Of a stretch of 64,000 bases of DNA, positions 34,417 to 42,718 are shown in pieces. A program made the translations under genes and the position numbers. Position 1 is the stretch's first letter. Each line of letters opens with the position of its first letter. Origin of the DNA: Pseudonocardia sp. C8 (GTDB lineage: Bacteria > Actinomycetota > Actinomycetes > Mycobacteriales > Pseudonocardiaceae); contig NZ_JACMTR010000002.1 in the NCBI RefSeq assembly GCF_014267175.1, positions 2,505,501 through 2,569,500 of the forward strand, given 5' to 3'. Under the pieces are notes generated by a model. The model was not told where the DNA came from and searched no databases. It saw only the letters and a program-made list of their open reading frames with translations.

Positions 34417-35870
34417 TCAGGGCGCCGGTTCCGTGGCCGGTTCGGGTGCTGCCACGGGCCGGGTGCTGCGGCGTTCGACGACCGTGAGCACGGCGGCGAA
34501 GCCCGCCGCGACGACGGCGGAGATCGCCAGCAGGAGCCAGCCCGCGCGGAGGGCGCCGAGCTCGTCGGGGTGCCCGGTGGTGTGCGTGCCGATCACCGAG
34601 ACGAGGAGCGCGACCCCCAGGACCGATCCGCCCTGCCGCGCTGTGTTGATCAGCGACGAGCCGGACCCCCACTGCCGGGCGGGCAGGGCCGAGCCGACCA
34701 GGGCGGAGAGGGTGGGAAGGATGAGCCCGACGCCGAGCCCGGTCATGAGCTGGCCGGGCAGGACCCCGGCCCAGTAGTCCTGCGTGGTGCCCAGCTGCAG
34801 CCACCACCAGACCGGTCCGGAGGCGAACGCCGCGGCCCCGGTCAGCGCGACCGGTCCGGCGCCGAACCGGCCCGCCAGCCGGCCGCTGAACCGGGCGACG
34901 ACCACGACCACGAGCGGGCCGGGAGCAAGGGCGAGCCCGGCCAGGAGCTCGGACCAGCCCCAGGTTCCGGTCAGGAACAGCACGTTGACGACCAGCATCC
35001 CGGCGAACGAGGTGGCGAACGCGGCCATGGTCAGCGCGGCGGCGGCGACCACCGGGACCTGCAGGACGTCGAGCTCGAGCGCGGGGACGGGATGCCGGCG
35101 GGAGCGCCGGAGCACCCAGGCGAGTCCGACGATCGCCACCGCCGCCCCGGTCAGGACCGGGGCCGACACCCAGCCGTCGTCCGGGGCGCGGACCAGCGCG
35201 TACGCCAGGGCGCCGACCCCCACGACGAGCCCGGCGGCCCCGAGCACGTCCGGGACGCCGACCCGCGCGGTACCGGGTTCGGACAGCACGCGGAGCCCGA
35301 CCACCAGTGCGGTGGCGTCGACCGGGACGTTCACCAGGAACACCCAGTGCCAGGACAGCTCGACCAGCAGGCCACCCAGGGGCGGGCCCAGTGCCGCGGC
35401 GACGGCGCCGACCGAGGCCCAGGTCCCGACCGCGTGCGAGCGCCGCTGTGGCGGGTGGGCCGCGAGCAGCAGCGACAGCGAGGTCGGCATCACCAGGGCG
35501 GCGCCGAGTGCCTGGACGGCTCGGGCGGCGACGAGCGTCCACACGGTCGGGCCAGCGCGCAGAGCGCGGAGGCGGCGGTGAACACGCCCAGCCCCCAGAG
35601 GAACAGCCTGCGGTGGCCGAACCGGTCCGCCAGACGCCCGGCCAGGGCGAGGAACGCGGCGAAGACGACCGTGTAGCCGTTGAGGACCCAGGACAGCTGC
35701 CCGAGGTCGGATCCGGGGAAGTCCGCCCGGATCGCCGGGAAGGCGATGTTGACGATGAACAGGTCGAGGCTGGACAGGAACGCGGCGGCGGAGGTGACGA
35801 GCAGGACCGCCGCCGCTGACGGGCGTCCCGAGGTGACGGGCGTGCGCGTCCCGCCCGGCCCGCGGTTCAC
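34417..35870 (-). pseudogene. DHA2-type MFS drug/metabolite exporter, frameshifted
   Basis: The coding sequence starts at a GTG at 35870 that overlaps the thioesterase stop (GTGA) and would encode about 485 residues with 14 membrane segments. The first part (LLVTSAAAFLSSLDLFIVN, LSWVLNGYTVVFAAFLALAG, RLADRFGHRRLFLWGLGVF) and the second part (TLVAARAVQALGAALVMPTS, onwards to the 34417 stop) are in different frames. The break is near 35545, where a base seems to be missing in the codons for ALARTVWT. The total length, 1454, is one short of a multiple of three. It is either a recent inactivation or a sequencing error. An intact protein would be a proton-driven exporter in one operon with the thioesterase and under the divergent TetR. 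Confidence 0.8.
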
Positions 35871-36691
35871 GGGTAGCGGATGCCGGCGAGCTGGCTGCCG
35901 TGGGCGACCAGCCGTCCGGAGCTGTCGTGGATCCAGCAGGCCTCGTCGACCCGGCCGCCGTCGATCAGCGACGAGCTGCACCGGACGTGCACCGGTCCCG
36001 GTGCCGGCAGCGCCCGCACGTAGACGGTCATCGACACGGTGGGTACCCAGCCGGTCGCGGCGACCGTCAACGATGCCGGGGGCAGCGCGTCGACCGCGTA
36101 GAGCAGCGCGCAGTCGTCGAAGGGCTCCGCGCCGGGAAGGGTGAGCCGGCCGGCGATCTCGCCCCGGCCCGACGGGGTCCCGGTCGCGAACCCGGCCGTG
36201 CCGGCGTCGAGGTCCACCGCGACCTGGTCCATGATCGGCACGGGCACGCCGTCCGGGGTGACCGGCGGGACCCGGATGCCGTCCGGGGAGGCCGGGGGCG
36301 GGACCGGCGCGTCGGGGGCGGTCCACGCGGCCGGGGTGCCCGGCGCCTCGAGCCGCCCGGTGACGAGCAGGGACTCCACGCAGGCGGTGCCGTCCTGGCT
36401 CAGCTGCACGCGCACGTGCGTCGCGGTCCGTCCGTGCCGCAGGACCTCGGTCCGTAGCTCGACCGGTCCCGGCTCCGGAGGCCGCAGGTACTGCGCCGAC
36501 GCGGCCAGCGTGTGTGCCCGGTCGGACGCCGCCACGGCGGCCCGGCCGGCAACGGCCAGCAGGTAGCCGCCGTTGGGCCGCCCGCCGATGGTCCACCGGG
36601 GATCCAGGTCGGCCCGCCAGCGGCCCTCGCCGGCCGGCCGGATCGCGGTCAGTTCGGTGAACGACGGCCGGACCAGCGGCGCCGCGGTCAC
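35867..36691 (-). CDS. TesB-like (hotdog-fold) acyl-CoA thioesterase family protein
   Basis: 274 residues from a GTG at 36691. It has two hotdog-like halves: the N-terminal one with DPRWTIGGRPNGGYLLAVAG, the C-terminal one with PGAEPFDDCALLYAVDALPP and WVPTVSMTVYVRALPAPGPV. The ending WIHDSSGRLVAHGSQLAGIR is typical of actinobacterial TesB-like thioesterases. It probably hydrolyses an acyl-CoA. Its stop overlaps the start of the MFS gene. It diverges from the TetR gene at 37003 and has an operator-like palindrome about 155 bases upstream of its start. Confidence 0.82.
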   Translation of the reverse strand: MTAAPLVRPSFTELTAIRPAGEGRWRADLDPRWTIGGRPNGGYLLAVAGRAAVAASDRAHTLAASAQYLRPPEPGPVELRTEVLRHGRTATHVRVQLSQDGTACVESLLVTGRLEAPGTPAAWTAPDAPVPPPASPDGIRVPPVTPDGVPVPIMDQVAVDLDAGTAGFATGTPSGRGEIAGRLTLPGAEPFDDCALLYAVDALPPASLTVAATGWVPTVSMTVYVRALPAPGPVHVRCSSSLIDGGRVDEACWIHDSSGRLVAHGSQLAGIRYP

Positions 36692-36844
36692 GACGACGCC
36701 CGGGTGTCGTGGGGGAACGGTGCGTCCGGGCCGTGCCCGGACGGGTGCGGGGAACCGGCGCAGGGCCGGTGGTCGAGGGACGTCACGGGGACCTCACAGG
36801 CTTCCGAGGAGCTGGGCCGGGGCGAGTGGCGCCGGAACCCATAA

Positions 36845-36860
36845 CGGACCGATCGGTCCG
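36845..36860. promoter_or_regulatory. TetR operator, copy 1
   Basis: CGGACCGATCGGTCCG is a perfect 16-base palindrome. The same 6-4-6 architecture, CGGACC-N4-GGTCCG, recurs at 36964-36979. Its placement suits repression of the leftward thioesterase/exporter promoter. Confidence 0.8.
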
Positions 36861-36963
36861 ATAGAACCTGATGGCGTCGCGCTCGTCAAGGAGGAGTGGG
36901 ATCAGCTACTGGCCGACCTGCATTGACGGCGCCACGCGGCTCCGGTATCAACGGGTCTTGTCG

Positions 36964-36979
36964 CGGACCGAATGGTCCG
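36964..36979. promoter_or_regulatory. TetR operator, copy 2
   Basis: CGGACC-GAAT-GGTCCG has the same arms as copy 1 with a different centre. It ends 23 bases before the GTG of the TetR gene, where a bound repressor would block the gene's own promoter. Confidence 0.8.
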
Positions 36980-37002
36980 TCACGTGCGCGTGGGGAGGGA
37001 TC

Positions 37003-37641
37003 GTGGCTCGGACAGCCGCGCCGGACGGCCGCGACCGGATCCTGGACGTCGCGGCACGGCTGTTCTACGAGCAGGGGATCCGCGCGGTCGGGATGAAGCA
37101 GATCGTCGACGAGGCCGGCACCGGGAAGAGCCTCCTGTACGGGCACTTCGCGACCAAGGACGAGCTGGTCGAGGCCTACCTCCGACGGTCGGCGGCCCGC
37201 CTGGGGCGCTCCGCCGCGCGAGCCCAGCAGGCTGCGGGTGATGACCCCGGCGAGCGCATCGTGGCCCTGGTGACCGACGCCGGACACCGGATCCTGCGCC
37301 CCGGCGGCCGTGGCTGCCCCTTCCGCAACTACCTCGTCGAGTTCCCGGACGCGGGCGACGAGCCGGACACCGGGACGGGCCCGGCTGCCGTCGCCCGCCG
37401 GACGCTGGGGGAGTCCCGCGCGGTCGTCGAACGGCTGGCGAGGGAGCTGGCCGGTCCGGCCGGCGGCGCGGTTCTCGCCGAGCAGATCGCGCTGATCCTC
37501 GACGGCCTCTTCGCCCGTGCCTCCTACCGGGACCGTGGCGACGACGAACCTCCGGTCGGCGCGGTGCTCGCCGCGGTGGAGCTCACCCGCACGCTCGTCG
37601 CGCAGCACCGGGCGCCCGGAGACGCACCCGCGGGCGGATGA
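37003..37641 (+). CDS. TetR-family regulator of the thioesterase/exporter operon
   Basis: 212 residues from the GTG at 37003, preceded by GGGAGG at suitable spacing. The helix-turn-helix spans about residues 10-55 (RLFYEQGIRAVGMKQIVDEA, then SLLYGHFATKDELVEAYL). The C-terminal domain contains GRGCPFRNYLVEFPD, a pattern found in a group of TetR repressors that control exporters. It is expected to repress itself and the divergent thioesterase/MFS operon through the two CGGACC-N4-GGTCCG sites, and to release them on binding a small molecule exported by the MFS protein. Confidence 0.88.
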   Translation: MARTAAPDGRDRILDVAARLFYEQGIRAVGMKQIVDEAGTGKSLLYGHFATKDELVEAYLRRSAARLGRSAARAQQAAGDDPGERIVALVTDAGHRILRPGGRGCPFRNYLVEFPDAGDEPDTGTGPAAVARRTLGESRAVVERLARELAGPAGGAVLAEQIALILDGLFARASYRDRGDDEPPVGAVLAAVELTRTLVAQHRAPGDAPAGG

Positions 37642-37719
37642 GCGATCCACCCGCCGGCGAGGCGCGCCGGACGGGGACGAAGGTCGGCGCGGCCCGCTCG
37701 GATCGGGGAGGATCGACCC

Positions 37720-37893
37720 ATGGCCCGGCAACGGTCGTTCGTGTACCGGCACCCGCTCGTGACCCTCGCGGTCATCCTGGGCGTCGAGGTGGCTCTCGTG
37801 GCGACGCTGCACCTCGTCCTCGGCTGGAGCCTCCTGGCCATCACCGTGGTGGGCCTCGTCGTCCTGATCGTGGTGTCGGTGCTCATGGGGTGA
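37720..37893 (+). CDS. Small two-helix membrane protein, 57 residues
   Basis: An ATG at 37720 with GGGGAGG about nine bases upstream opens a 57-residue frame that stops at 37891-37893. It begins MARQRSFVYRHPLV and then has two hydrophobic stretches, about residues 14-32 (LVTLAVILGVEVALVATLHL) and 36-56 (SLLAITVVGLVVLIVVSVLM), separated by a Gly-Trp turn. The N-terminus is basic, so it should face the cytoplasm. I do not recognise a family. It lies 79 bases after the TetR gene on the same strand and ends before a strong bidirectional terminator. Confidence 0.65.
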   Translation: MARQRSFVYRHPLVTLAVILGVEVALVATLHLVLGWSLLAITVVGLVVLIVVSVLMG

Positions 37894-38049
37894 GCCCCGC
37901 CGGAGCCGGCTGGTGCATCCCACAACGAACTGTGTGGAGCGGGACAACGACCTCGTTGCGGGTGTCGTCGTTGACCCGGTGACGGGCGGGTCGCTGGCGA
38001 GAAGGGGGAGTGACCGTCGTCCGTGCCCGGCGCTCGGTCGCCGGGTGAC

Positions 38050-38094
38050 GCGGAGGCCGCCCCGGATCGGGGGATCGTGCGGGGCGGCCTCCGC
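38050..38094. terminator. Strong bidirectional hairpin terminator
   Basis: GCGGAGGCCGCCCCG at 38050-38064 and its perfect reverse complement at 38080-38094 form a 15-base stem with a 15-base loop. It lies between the small membrane protein gene (plus) and the end of the convergent TetR gene (minus). Confidence 0.85.
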
Positions 38095-38147
38095 CGGGCG
38101 AGCGGGCCCCTGAGCCGCGTGATCTTCCGGCAGCCCGGGCTCCCCGA

Positions 38148-38756
38148 CTACATCGTGATCGCGGTCTCGAGGGCCCGGAGGATGCGGTCGATCTCGGCGG
38201 CGACGTCCAGCTCCGGCCGGCGACCGGAACGGAGCAGGGCCTCCAGGCCGACGCCCAGAAAGGTCGCCGTGAGGCCACGGACGGCCGGGTCGTCGACGGT
38301 GCGGCCCGTCCGTTCCGCGAGCAGGGCGCTCACGACGTCGAGGGAGTCCAGGACGGTCGGCACGTTGGCCGCCCAGAGCTCGGGGACCTCCAGCAGCCCG
38401 CGATCGCGCTCGCCGCGGGCCTCCCGGTCGGCGGGGGAGACGGACGCGAAGGCCTCTGCCAGCGCGGCCCGCAGCGCGGCGATCGCGCTCAGCTCCGGCG
38501 GCTGGCGGCGGAAGGCGTCGGTGAGGGCGTCGCCGAGCGAGTGGTACCGGTCGAGCCGGGCCAGGTCCTCCTTCCGCGGGAAGTAGCGGAACACCGTGCT
38601 GACCGCGACGTCGGCGGCGTCGGCGACCTGCTCGACCGTCGTAGCGTGAAACCCGCGCTCACGGAACAGCCGCAGCGCGTGCCGCTGGATCTCGGTCCGG
38701 GTCCGTTCCTTCTTGCGCTCCCGCAGCCCGGGCCGCGAAGCCTTCTCGGTGCTCAT
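38148..38756 (-). CDS. TetR-family regulator of the VOC/FAD-PEP/hydrolase operon
   Basis: 202 residues. A basic N-terminus (GLRERKKERTRTEIQRHALR) leads into the helix-turn-helix at about residues 20-65 (LFRERGFHATTVEQVADAAD, then TVFRYFPRKEDLARLD). It diverges from the VOC gene at 39000. A long interrupted palindrome (38921-38952) between the two genes is the likely binding site, and a TATAGT hexamer on the minus strand lies inside it. The ligand cannot be predicted. Confidence 0.87.
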   Translation of the reverse strand: MSTEKASRPGLRERKKERTRTEIQRHALRLFRERGFHATTVEQVADAADVAVSTVFRYFPRKEDLARLDRYHSLGDALTDAFRRQPPELSAIAALRAALAEAFASVSPADREARGERDRGLLEVPELWAANVPTVLDSLDVVSALLAERTGRTVDDPAVRGLTATFLGVGLEALLRSGRRPELDVAAEIDRILRALETAITM

Positions 38757-38920
38757 GGTCGGATGCCTTCTCGGTGTTCGTGGCCGGCGCTCGTCTGCGG
38801 TCGGCGGGGGAGTGTCCCGTGCCTCGTCGCCGAACGGTGGTCAGGGCAGGACGACTCCGGCTGCGGAGACGCCGGCGCACCGCCACAGCATCGGTGCGTC
38901 CCCCCGCCCCACCTCGTCAT

Positions 38921-38952
38921 GGGAGTGAACTATAAAATAGGAGTTGCCTCCC
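38921..38952. promoter_or_regulatory. Operator-like inverted repeat between TetR and VOC genes
   Basis: GGGAGNNAACT at 38921-38931 and AGTTNNCTCCC at 38942-38952 form an interrupted palindrome with an AT-rich 10-base centre (ATAAAATAGG). Such a centre in this GC-rich genome fits a promoter covered by a repressor. The minus-strand hexamer TATAGT, a good -10 for the TetR gene, lies within it. Confidence 0.68.
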
Positions 38953-38963
38953 AAAATAGAGTA

Positions 38964-38996
38964 CGCTCCCCTGTGCTGAGAGCTCAGAGGGGAGCG
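38964..38996 (+). promoter_or_regulatory. Long hairpin that contains the ribosome-binding site of the VOC gene
   Basis: Outer arms CGCTCCCCT (38964-38972) and AGGGGAGCG (38988-38996) pair perfectly. Inside, after a three-base bulge GTG, CTGAG (38976-38980) pairs with CTCAG (38983-38987). The right arm, AGGGGAG, is the ribosome-binding site of the VOC gene whose ATG starts at 39000. In the mRNA the site would be masked by the left arm. The central two-base gap means at least one inner pair must open to form a loop. Confidence 0.72.
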
Positions 38997-38999
38997 AAC

Positions 39000-40028
39000 A
39001 TGATCGAAGCGGAGCGGACCGCCGGGGTCGGGGTGGCCGGGGTTCACCACGTCGGGCTGGTCGTGCGCGACATCGGAGCAGCCCGCGCGGACTTCGCCAG
39101 GCTGGGTTTCGTGGTTCCGCCGGCCATCTTCCCCGCCCTGCCGCCCGCTCCCGGCGAGGTGCCCCGCGCGTTCGGCGCGGGCAACACCCACATCGAGTTC
39201 GCCACCGCCTTCCTCGAGCTGGTGGCCGTCGTCGGGGACGGGAGCGCCGACCCGTCCGCCGGGGGTGCCGTGCACCAGGACGCGACGATCCAGGTCATCG
39301 ACGCGCCGGACTCGGCGCTGCCGCGCCTGGCGGAGGTCATCGCGTCCACGGCGGCGAGGCTGCGCGCCGCTCTCGACCGCTACGAGGGCCTGCACATCCT
39401 CGCGTTCCACGCACCGGACGCCGACCTGGCCGCGGCCGGACTGGACCGGCTGGGGATCCGGCACAGCGGCGTGCAACGGATGTCCCGGCCGGTCGAGACC
39501 CCCGACGGTCCGATCGCCGAGCCCATCGGCTACCTCGAGCTCGACGACAGCGGGAACACGCCCGAAGGGAGGCTGGCGATCGCGGAGAACCCGCCCGCGG
39601 ACGTGCTCCGCCGCCGCCAGGTTCCCGACCATCCCAACGGCGCGACCGGGCTCACCGAGGTGTACCTGGGGATCGACGACGCCGAGCTGGACCGTCACGT
39701 CGACCGGTACGGCCGGTACCTCGACCGGGTGCCACGGTGGGAGGGCCCGGCAGCGGTGTTCGATCTCGACGAGACGCGGGTCGTCCTCGTCCCCTTCTCC
39801 GCGGTGGCGACCGTCCTGCCCGGCGAGCAGCCGAAGGGGCCGGCACCGTGCCTGCTCGCCTGCACGGTGGGCATCCGCGACCTCGCGGCCACGGGCGCGT
39901 ACCTGCGTGCCCACCGCATACCCGTACGCCGGCACGGCGATCGGCTGCTGGTGCCGGCCGCGGTCGCACGCGGCGCGGCCATGATCTTCGAGCGGACCCG
40001 GGGGACCGGGGAGAAGGGCCGGCCGTGA
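39000..40028 (+). CDS. VOC/glyoxalase-like domain protein
   Basis: 342 residues from the ATG at 39000. The N-terminal domain starts GVAGVHHVGLVVRDIGAARA, with the first metal-site-like His of VOC domains, and continues NTHIEFATAFLELVAVVG, as in PF13468 glyoxalase-like proteins. A second, weaker half begins around GATGLTEVYLGIDDAELDRH at about residue 215. Proteins of this group include lyases, dioxygenases and binding proteins. It is the first gene of a three-gene operon (GTGA overlap with the FAD-PEP fusion gene), and its translation start is inside a hairpin. Its specific reaction is unknown. Confidence 0.8.
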   Translation: MIEAERTAGVGVAGVHHVGLVVRDIGAARADFARLGFVVPPAIFPALPPAPGEVPRAFGAGNTHIEFATAFLELVAVVGDGSADPSAGGAVHQDATIQVIDAPDSALPRLAEVIASTAARLRAALDRYEGLHILAFHAPDADLAAAGLDRLGIRHSGVQRMSRPVETPDGPIAEPIGYLELDDSGNTPEGRLAIAENPPADVLRRRQVPDHPNGATGLTEVYLGIDDAELDRHVDRYGRYLDRVPRWEGPAAVFDLDETRVVLVPFSAVATVLPGEQPKGPAPCLLACTVGIRDLAATGAYLRAHRIPVRRHGDRLLVPAAVARGAAMIFERTRGTGEKGRP

Positions 40029-42718
40029 GCGAGCGGGTCGTCGTGCTCGGTGCCGGGTACGCGGGGGTGATGGCCGCCAACCGGCTCGCCCGTGCCGGTG
40101 TCGATGTCGAGGTCGTGACCCCGGACCCGGTCTTCGTCGAGCGAGTCCGGCTGCACCGTGTGGCCGCAGGGCACCGTGCGGACGCCCGGGTGGCGTTGCG
40201 GACCGTCCTGCACCCGGACGTCGGGATCCGCACCGGCACCGCACGTTGCATCGACGCCGGACGCGGCACCATCCGGCTGGCCTCGGGGCACGACGTCGGG
40301 TTCGACCGGCTCGTCGTCGCCGTCGGGTCCGGCCGGACCCCCGACGACCGTCCGCACCTCCACCGGGTGGCGAACGAGGACGCGGCCCTGCGGCTGCGAG
40401 CCGCGCTCGCCCAGCACCCGGATGCACCGGTCACGGTCGTCGGCGCCGGCCTGACCGGTGTCGCGGTCGCCTGCGCACTGGCCACCGCGGGCAGGCGGGT
40501 GGAGATCGTCTCCCGCGAGCCCCGGCGCGACGATCCGTATCACCAGGCGCAGCGCCGGCGGCTCCGCACGCTCGGCATCGTGCTGCGCCGGGGCGAGCGG
40601 GACGACCTCGACGCAGGCGCCGGCATCGTGGTGGACGCGACCGGTTTCCAGGTACCGCGGCTCGCAGCGGACTCCGGGCTCCCGGTGGACGAGCGGGGCC
40701 GGCTCCTCGTCGGCCCCGACCTGCGGGTGCCCACCCACCCGGACGTCCTCGGGGCGGGCGATGCCGTGCACGTGGTGGGCGACGGCGCGCGCCATCTCCG
40801 GATGTCGTGCGCGACGGCGCTCCCGATGGGCGCGCACGCCGCACGGGTGATCTCGGAGCTTCGCGCGGACCGTCCGACGACACCGTTCCGTCATTCCTAC
40901 GTGGTCCGGTGCATCGACCTCGGCGGCGCCGTCGGCCGCGTGCAGTTCGTGACCGCCACCGACGAGGAGCGGCGGATGGCCCTGACGTCGGTTCCCGGCG
41001 GGCTCGGCAAGGAGCTCGTGGTCCGGGGAACCATCCGGGCGATGCGCCACGGCGCCCGCCGCCGAGCGCCTCGCAGCCGGTCCCCGGTTCGGCGTCCGAT
41101 CACGACCCGGGCGACCGAGGAGTGGAACGACACGCGTCTCGGCGACTTCGCCTGGACCAGCGGAAACGTCGGCGAGGCGATCCCCGGTGTGATGACACCC
41201 GTCACCTGGTCGCTGGTGAGGGTGTTCCTGTCCGAGGCGATGGCGCCGTCGACGGTCGGCGGCTTCCGGTTGGCGGGCAACATCGGTGGCCGGCTCTACC
41301 TCAACCTCAGCGTGCTGCTGGGTGCGAGCGCCGCGATCGGGCTCGGACGACGGGTCCGGGGGACCGTGGAGCAGGTGTTCGGCCGGTTTCCCGCCGACCT
41401 GGAGGTCCCGCCCCTGCCGCTACCTCGTCGCACCATCGTGGTGGACCTGCTGAGGACCGGCATCCCGTTCGCGCTCCGGGTCGCCGGACACCGGCGGAAC
41501 CTCCCGGCCCGGGTCGAGGCGGCACGGACCCGCTGCGAGGTCGTCCGCAGGCGGATCCGCGGGACGACCACACCGGACGGGCTGGCCGCGTTGTGGCACA
41601 GCGACGTCGAGCCACTGCTGCGGCACACCAGCCGGCTGCTCGCAGCGGGCGCCCGCACGAACGGAGCCGCCGTCGTGCGCACGCGTCCGTGGCTGGTCAA
41701 GCGGGTCGGTGCCGCCGACGCCGACGCCCTCCTCACCGGTGCGGGGGCCCACGGAGGTCATCTCGAGAGCCTCGGACCGGTCGTCGGTCTGGCCAGGGTG
41801 GCCCGCGGCGATCTCGGGCGGGACTCCTACCTGCGCACGTGGGGGCATCGTTGCCCCGACGAGTTCGAGGTCTCGGCCCCACGGCCGGTGGAGGATCCGG
41901 ACTGGATCGACCGGCAGCTGGCGGCCGTGCCGGCGGGGGAGTCCGACCCGCTCGCGCTCCTGGCCCGGCAGGAGCGGGTCCGGGATGCGGCACGAGCGCG
42001 CTTCCGGGCCCGGCATCCACGCCGGGAGGGCTCGCTGCGCCGGCGCCTCGCCCGGGTCGCCGAGGCGACCCGCGCGAGGGAGGCGGGCCGGTCGGAAGCA
42101 GTCCGGGCGTTCCTCGTCCTCCGGGAGTTCATCCTGCGCGCGGGTGAGCTCACCGGCCTCGGAGAGGACCTCTTCTTCTGCACCTACGAGGAGATCCTCG
42201 CCGTGCTCGCCGACGACACCGGCGTGCTCGACCGGGTCCCGGCCCGCCGCACGACCTACGAACGTCTCGCCGCGTTGCCGCCGTACCCGTCGCTCATCCG
42301 GGGGGAGTTCGATCCGTTCCGGTGGGCCGCCGACCGGCGTACCGGCATCCACGACGCCACCGGTGACACCCTCACCGGATTCCCCGGGGTGGCCGGAGTG
42401 GTCGAGGGGACCGCCAGGGTGCTCGACCGCGTCGAGCAGCGTGACCGGCTCGACGCCGGGGCGATCCTCGTGACGACCGCGGCGAACGTCGGGTGGACCC
42501 CGTTGTTCCCCAGGGCCTTCGCGGTGGTCACCGACGTCGGGGCTCCGCTGTCGCACGCCGCCGTCGTCGCCCGCGAACTCGGCATCCCGGCCGTCGTCGG
42601 GTGTGGGGACGCCACCACCCGGATCCGCAGCGGCGACCGGATCCGGGTCGACGGCGCGGCCGGCACCGTCGAGATCCTGGACCGTGACAGGGGCGACGAG
42701 CCGGGGGAACGACGATGA
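40025..42718 (+). CDS. FAD/NAD(P) oxidoreductase fused to a rifampicin-phosphotransferase-like PEP-utilising half
   Basis: 897 residues from a GTG that overlaps the previous stop. Residues 1 to about 340 are an NDH-2/AIF-type flavoprotein: FAD site VVVLGAGYAGVMAANRLARA, a second dinucleotide site VTVVGAGLTGVAVACALATA, and the C-terminal FAD motif DVLGAGDAVHVVG. A basic linker (about 340-364) leads to EEWNDTRLGDFAWTSGNVGE at 365, the style of the substrate domain of rifampicin phosphotransferase (Rph) and PEP-synthase relatives. The C-terminus is a swivelling His domain, AGAILVTTAANVGWTPLFPR then GAPLSHAAVVARELGIPAVV, with catalytic H844. The ATP-grasp domain that phosphorylates this His in Rph is absent; the flavoprotein takes its place. 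I know no described enzyme with this arrangement. Confidence 0.84.
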   Translation: MSERVVVLGAGYAGVMAANRLARAGVDVEVVTPDPVFVERVRLHRVAAGHRADARVALRTVLHPDVGIRTGTARCIDAGRGTIRLASGHDVGFDRLVVAVGSGRTPDDRPHLHRVANEDAALRLRAALAQHPDAPVTVVGAGLTGVAVACALATAGRRVEIVSREPRRDDPYHQAQRRRLRTLGIVLRRGERDDLDAGAGIVVDATGFQVPRLAADSGLPVDERGRLLVGPDLRVPTHPDVLGAGDAVHVVGDGARHLRMSCATALPMGAHAARVISELRADRPTTPFRHSYVVRCIDLGGAVGRVQFVTATDEERRMALTSVPGGLGKELVVRGTIRAMRHGARRRAPRSRSPVRRPITTRATEEWNDTRLGDFAWTSGNVGEAIPGVMTPVTWSLVRVFLSEAMAPSTVGGFRLAGNIGGRLYLNLSVLLGASAAIGLGRRVRGTVEQVFGRFPADLEVPPLPLPRRTIVVDLLRTGIPFALRVAGHRRNLPARVEAARTRCEVVRRRIRGTTTPDGLAALWHSDVEPLLRHTSRLLAAGARTNGAAVVRTRPWLVKRVGAADADALLTGAGAHGGHLESLGPVVGLARVARGDLGRDSYLRTWGHRCPDEFEVSAPRPVEDPDWIDRQLAAVPAGESDPLALLARQERVRDAARARFRARHPRREGSLRRRLARVAEATRAREAGRSEAVRAFLVLREFILRAGELTGLGEDLFFCTYEEILAVLADDTGVLDRVPARRTTYERLAALPPYPSLIRGEFDPFRWAADRRTGIHDATGDTLTGFPGVAGVVEGTARVLDRVEQRDRLDAGAILVTTAANVGWTPLFPRAFAVVTDVGAPLSHAAVVARELGIPAVVGCGDATTRIRSGDRIRVDGAAGTVEILDRDRGDEPGERR

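Larger units (their letters stand above)
36692..37002. other. 311-base divergent intergenic region with two TetR-like palindromes
   Basis: It separates the thioesterase (minus) and TetR (plus) starts. It contains the two CGGACC...GGTCCG palindromes listed separately, 119 bases apart centre to centre. No credible gene lies inside. GGGAGG at about 36992-36999 is the ribosome-binding site of the TetR gene. Confidence 0.6.

Noticed and set aside
36871..37002. Extended N-terminus for the TetR gene at 37003
   Set aside because: The added residues contain the operator sequence and have no ribosome-binding site, whereas the GTG at 37003 has GGGAGG and gives a normal TetR length.
40025..42718. Rifampicin resistance by the PEP-utilising fusion protein
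   Set aside because: The ATP-grasp domain needed for rifampicin phosphorylation is absent and replaced by a flavoprotein, so I do not call it an Rph enzyme.
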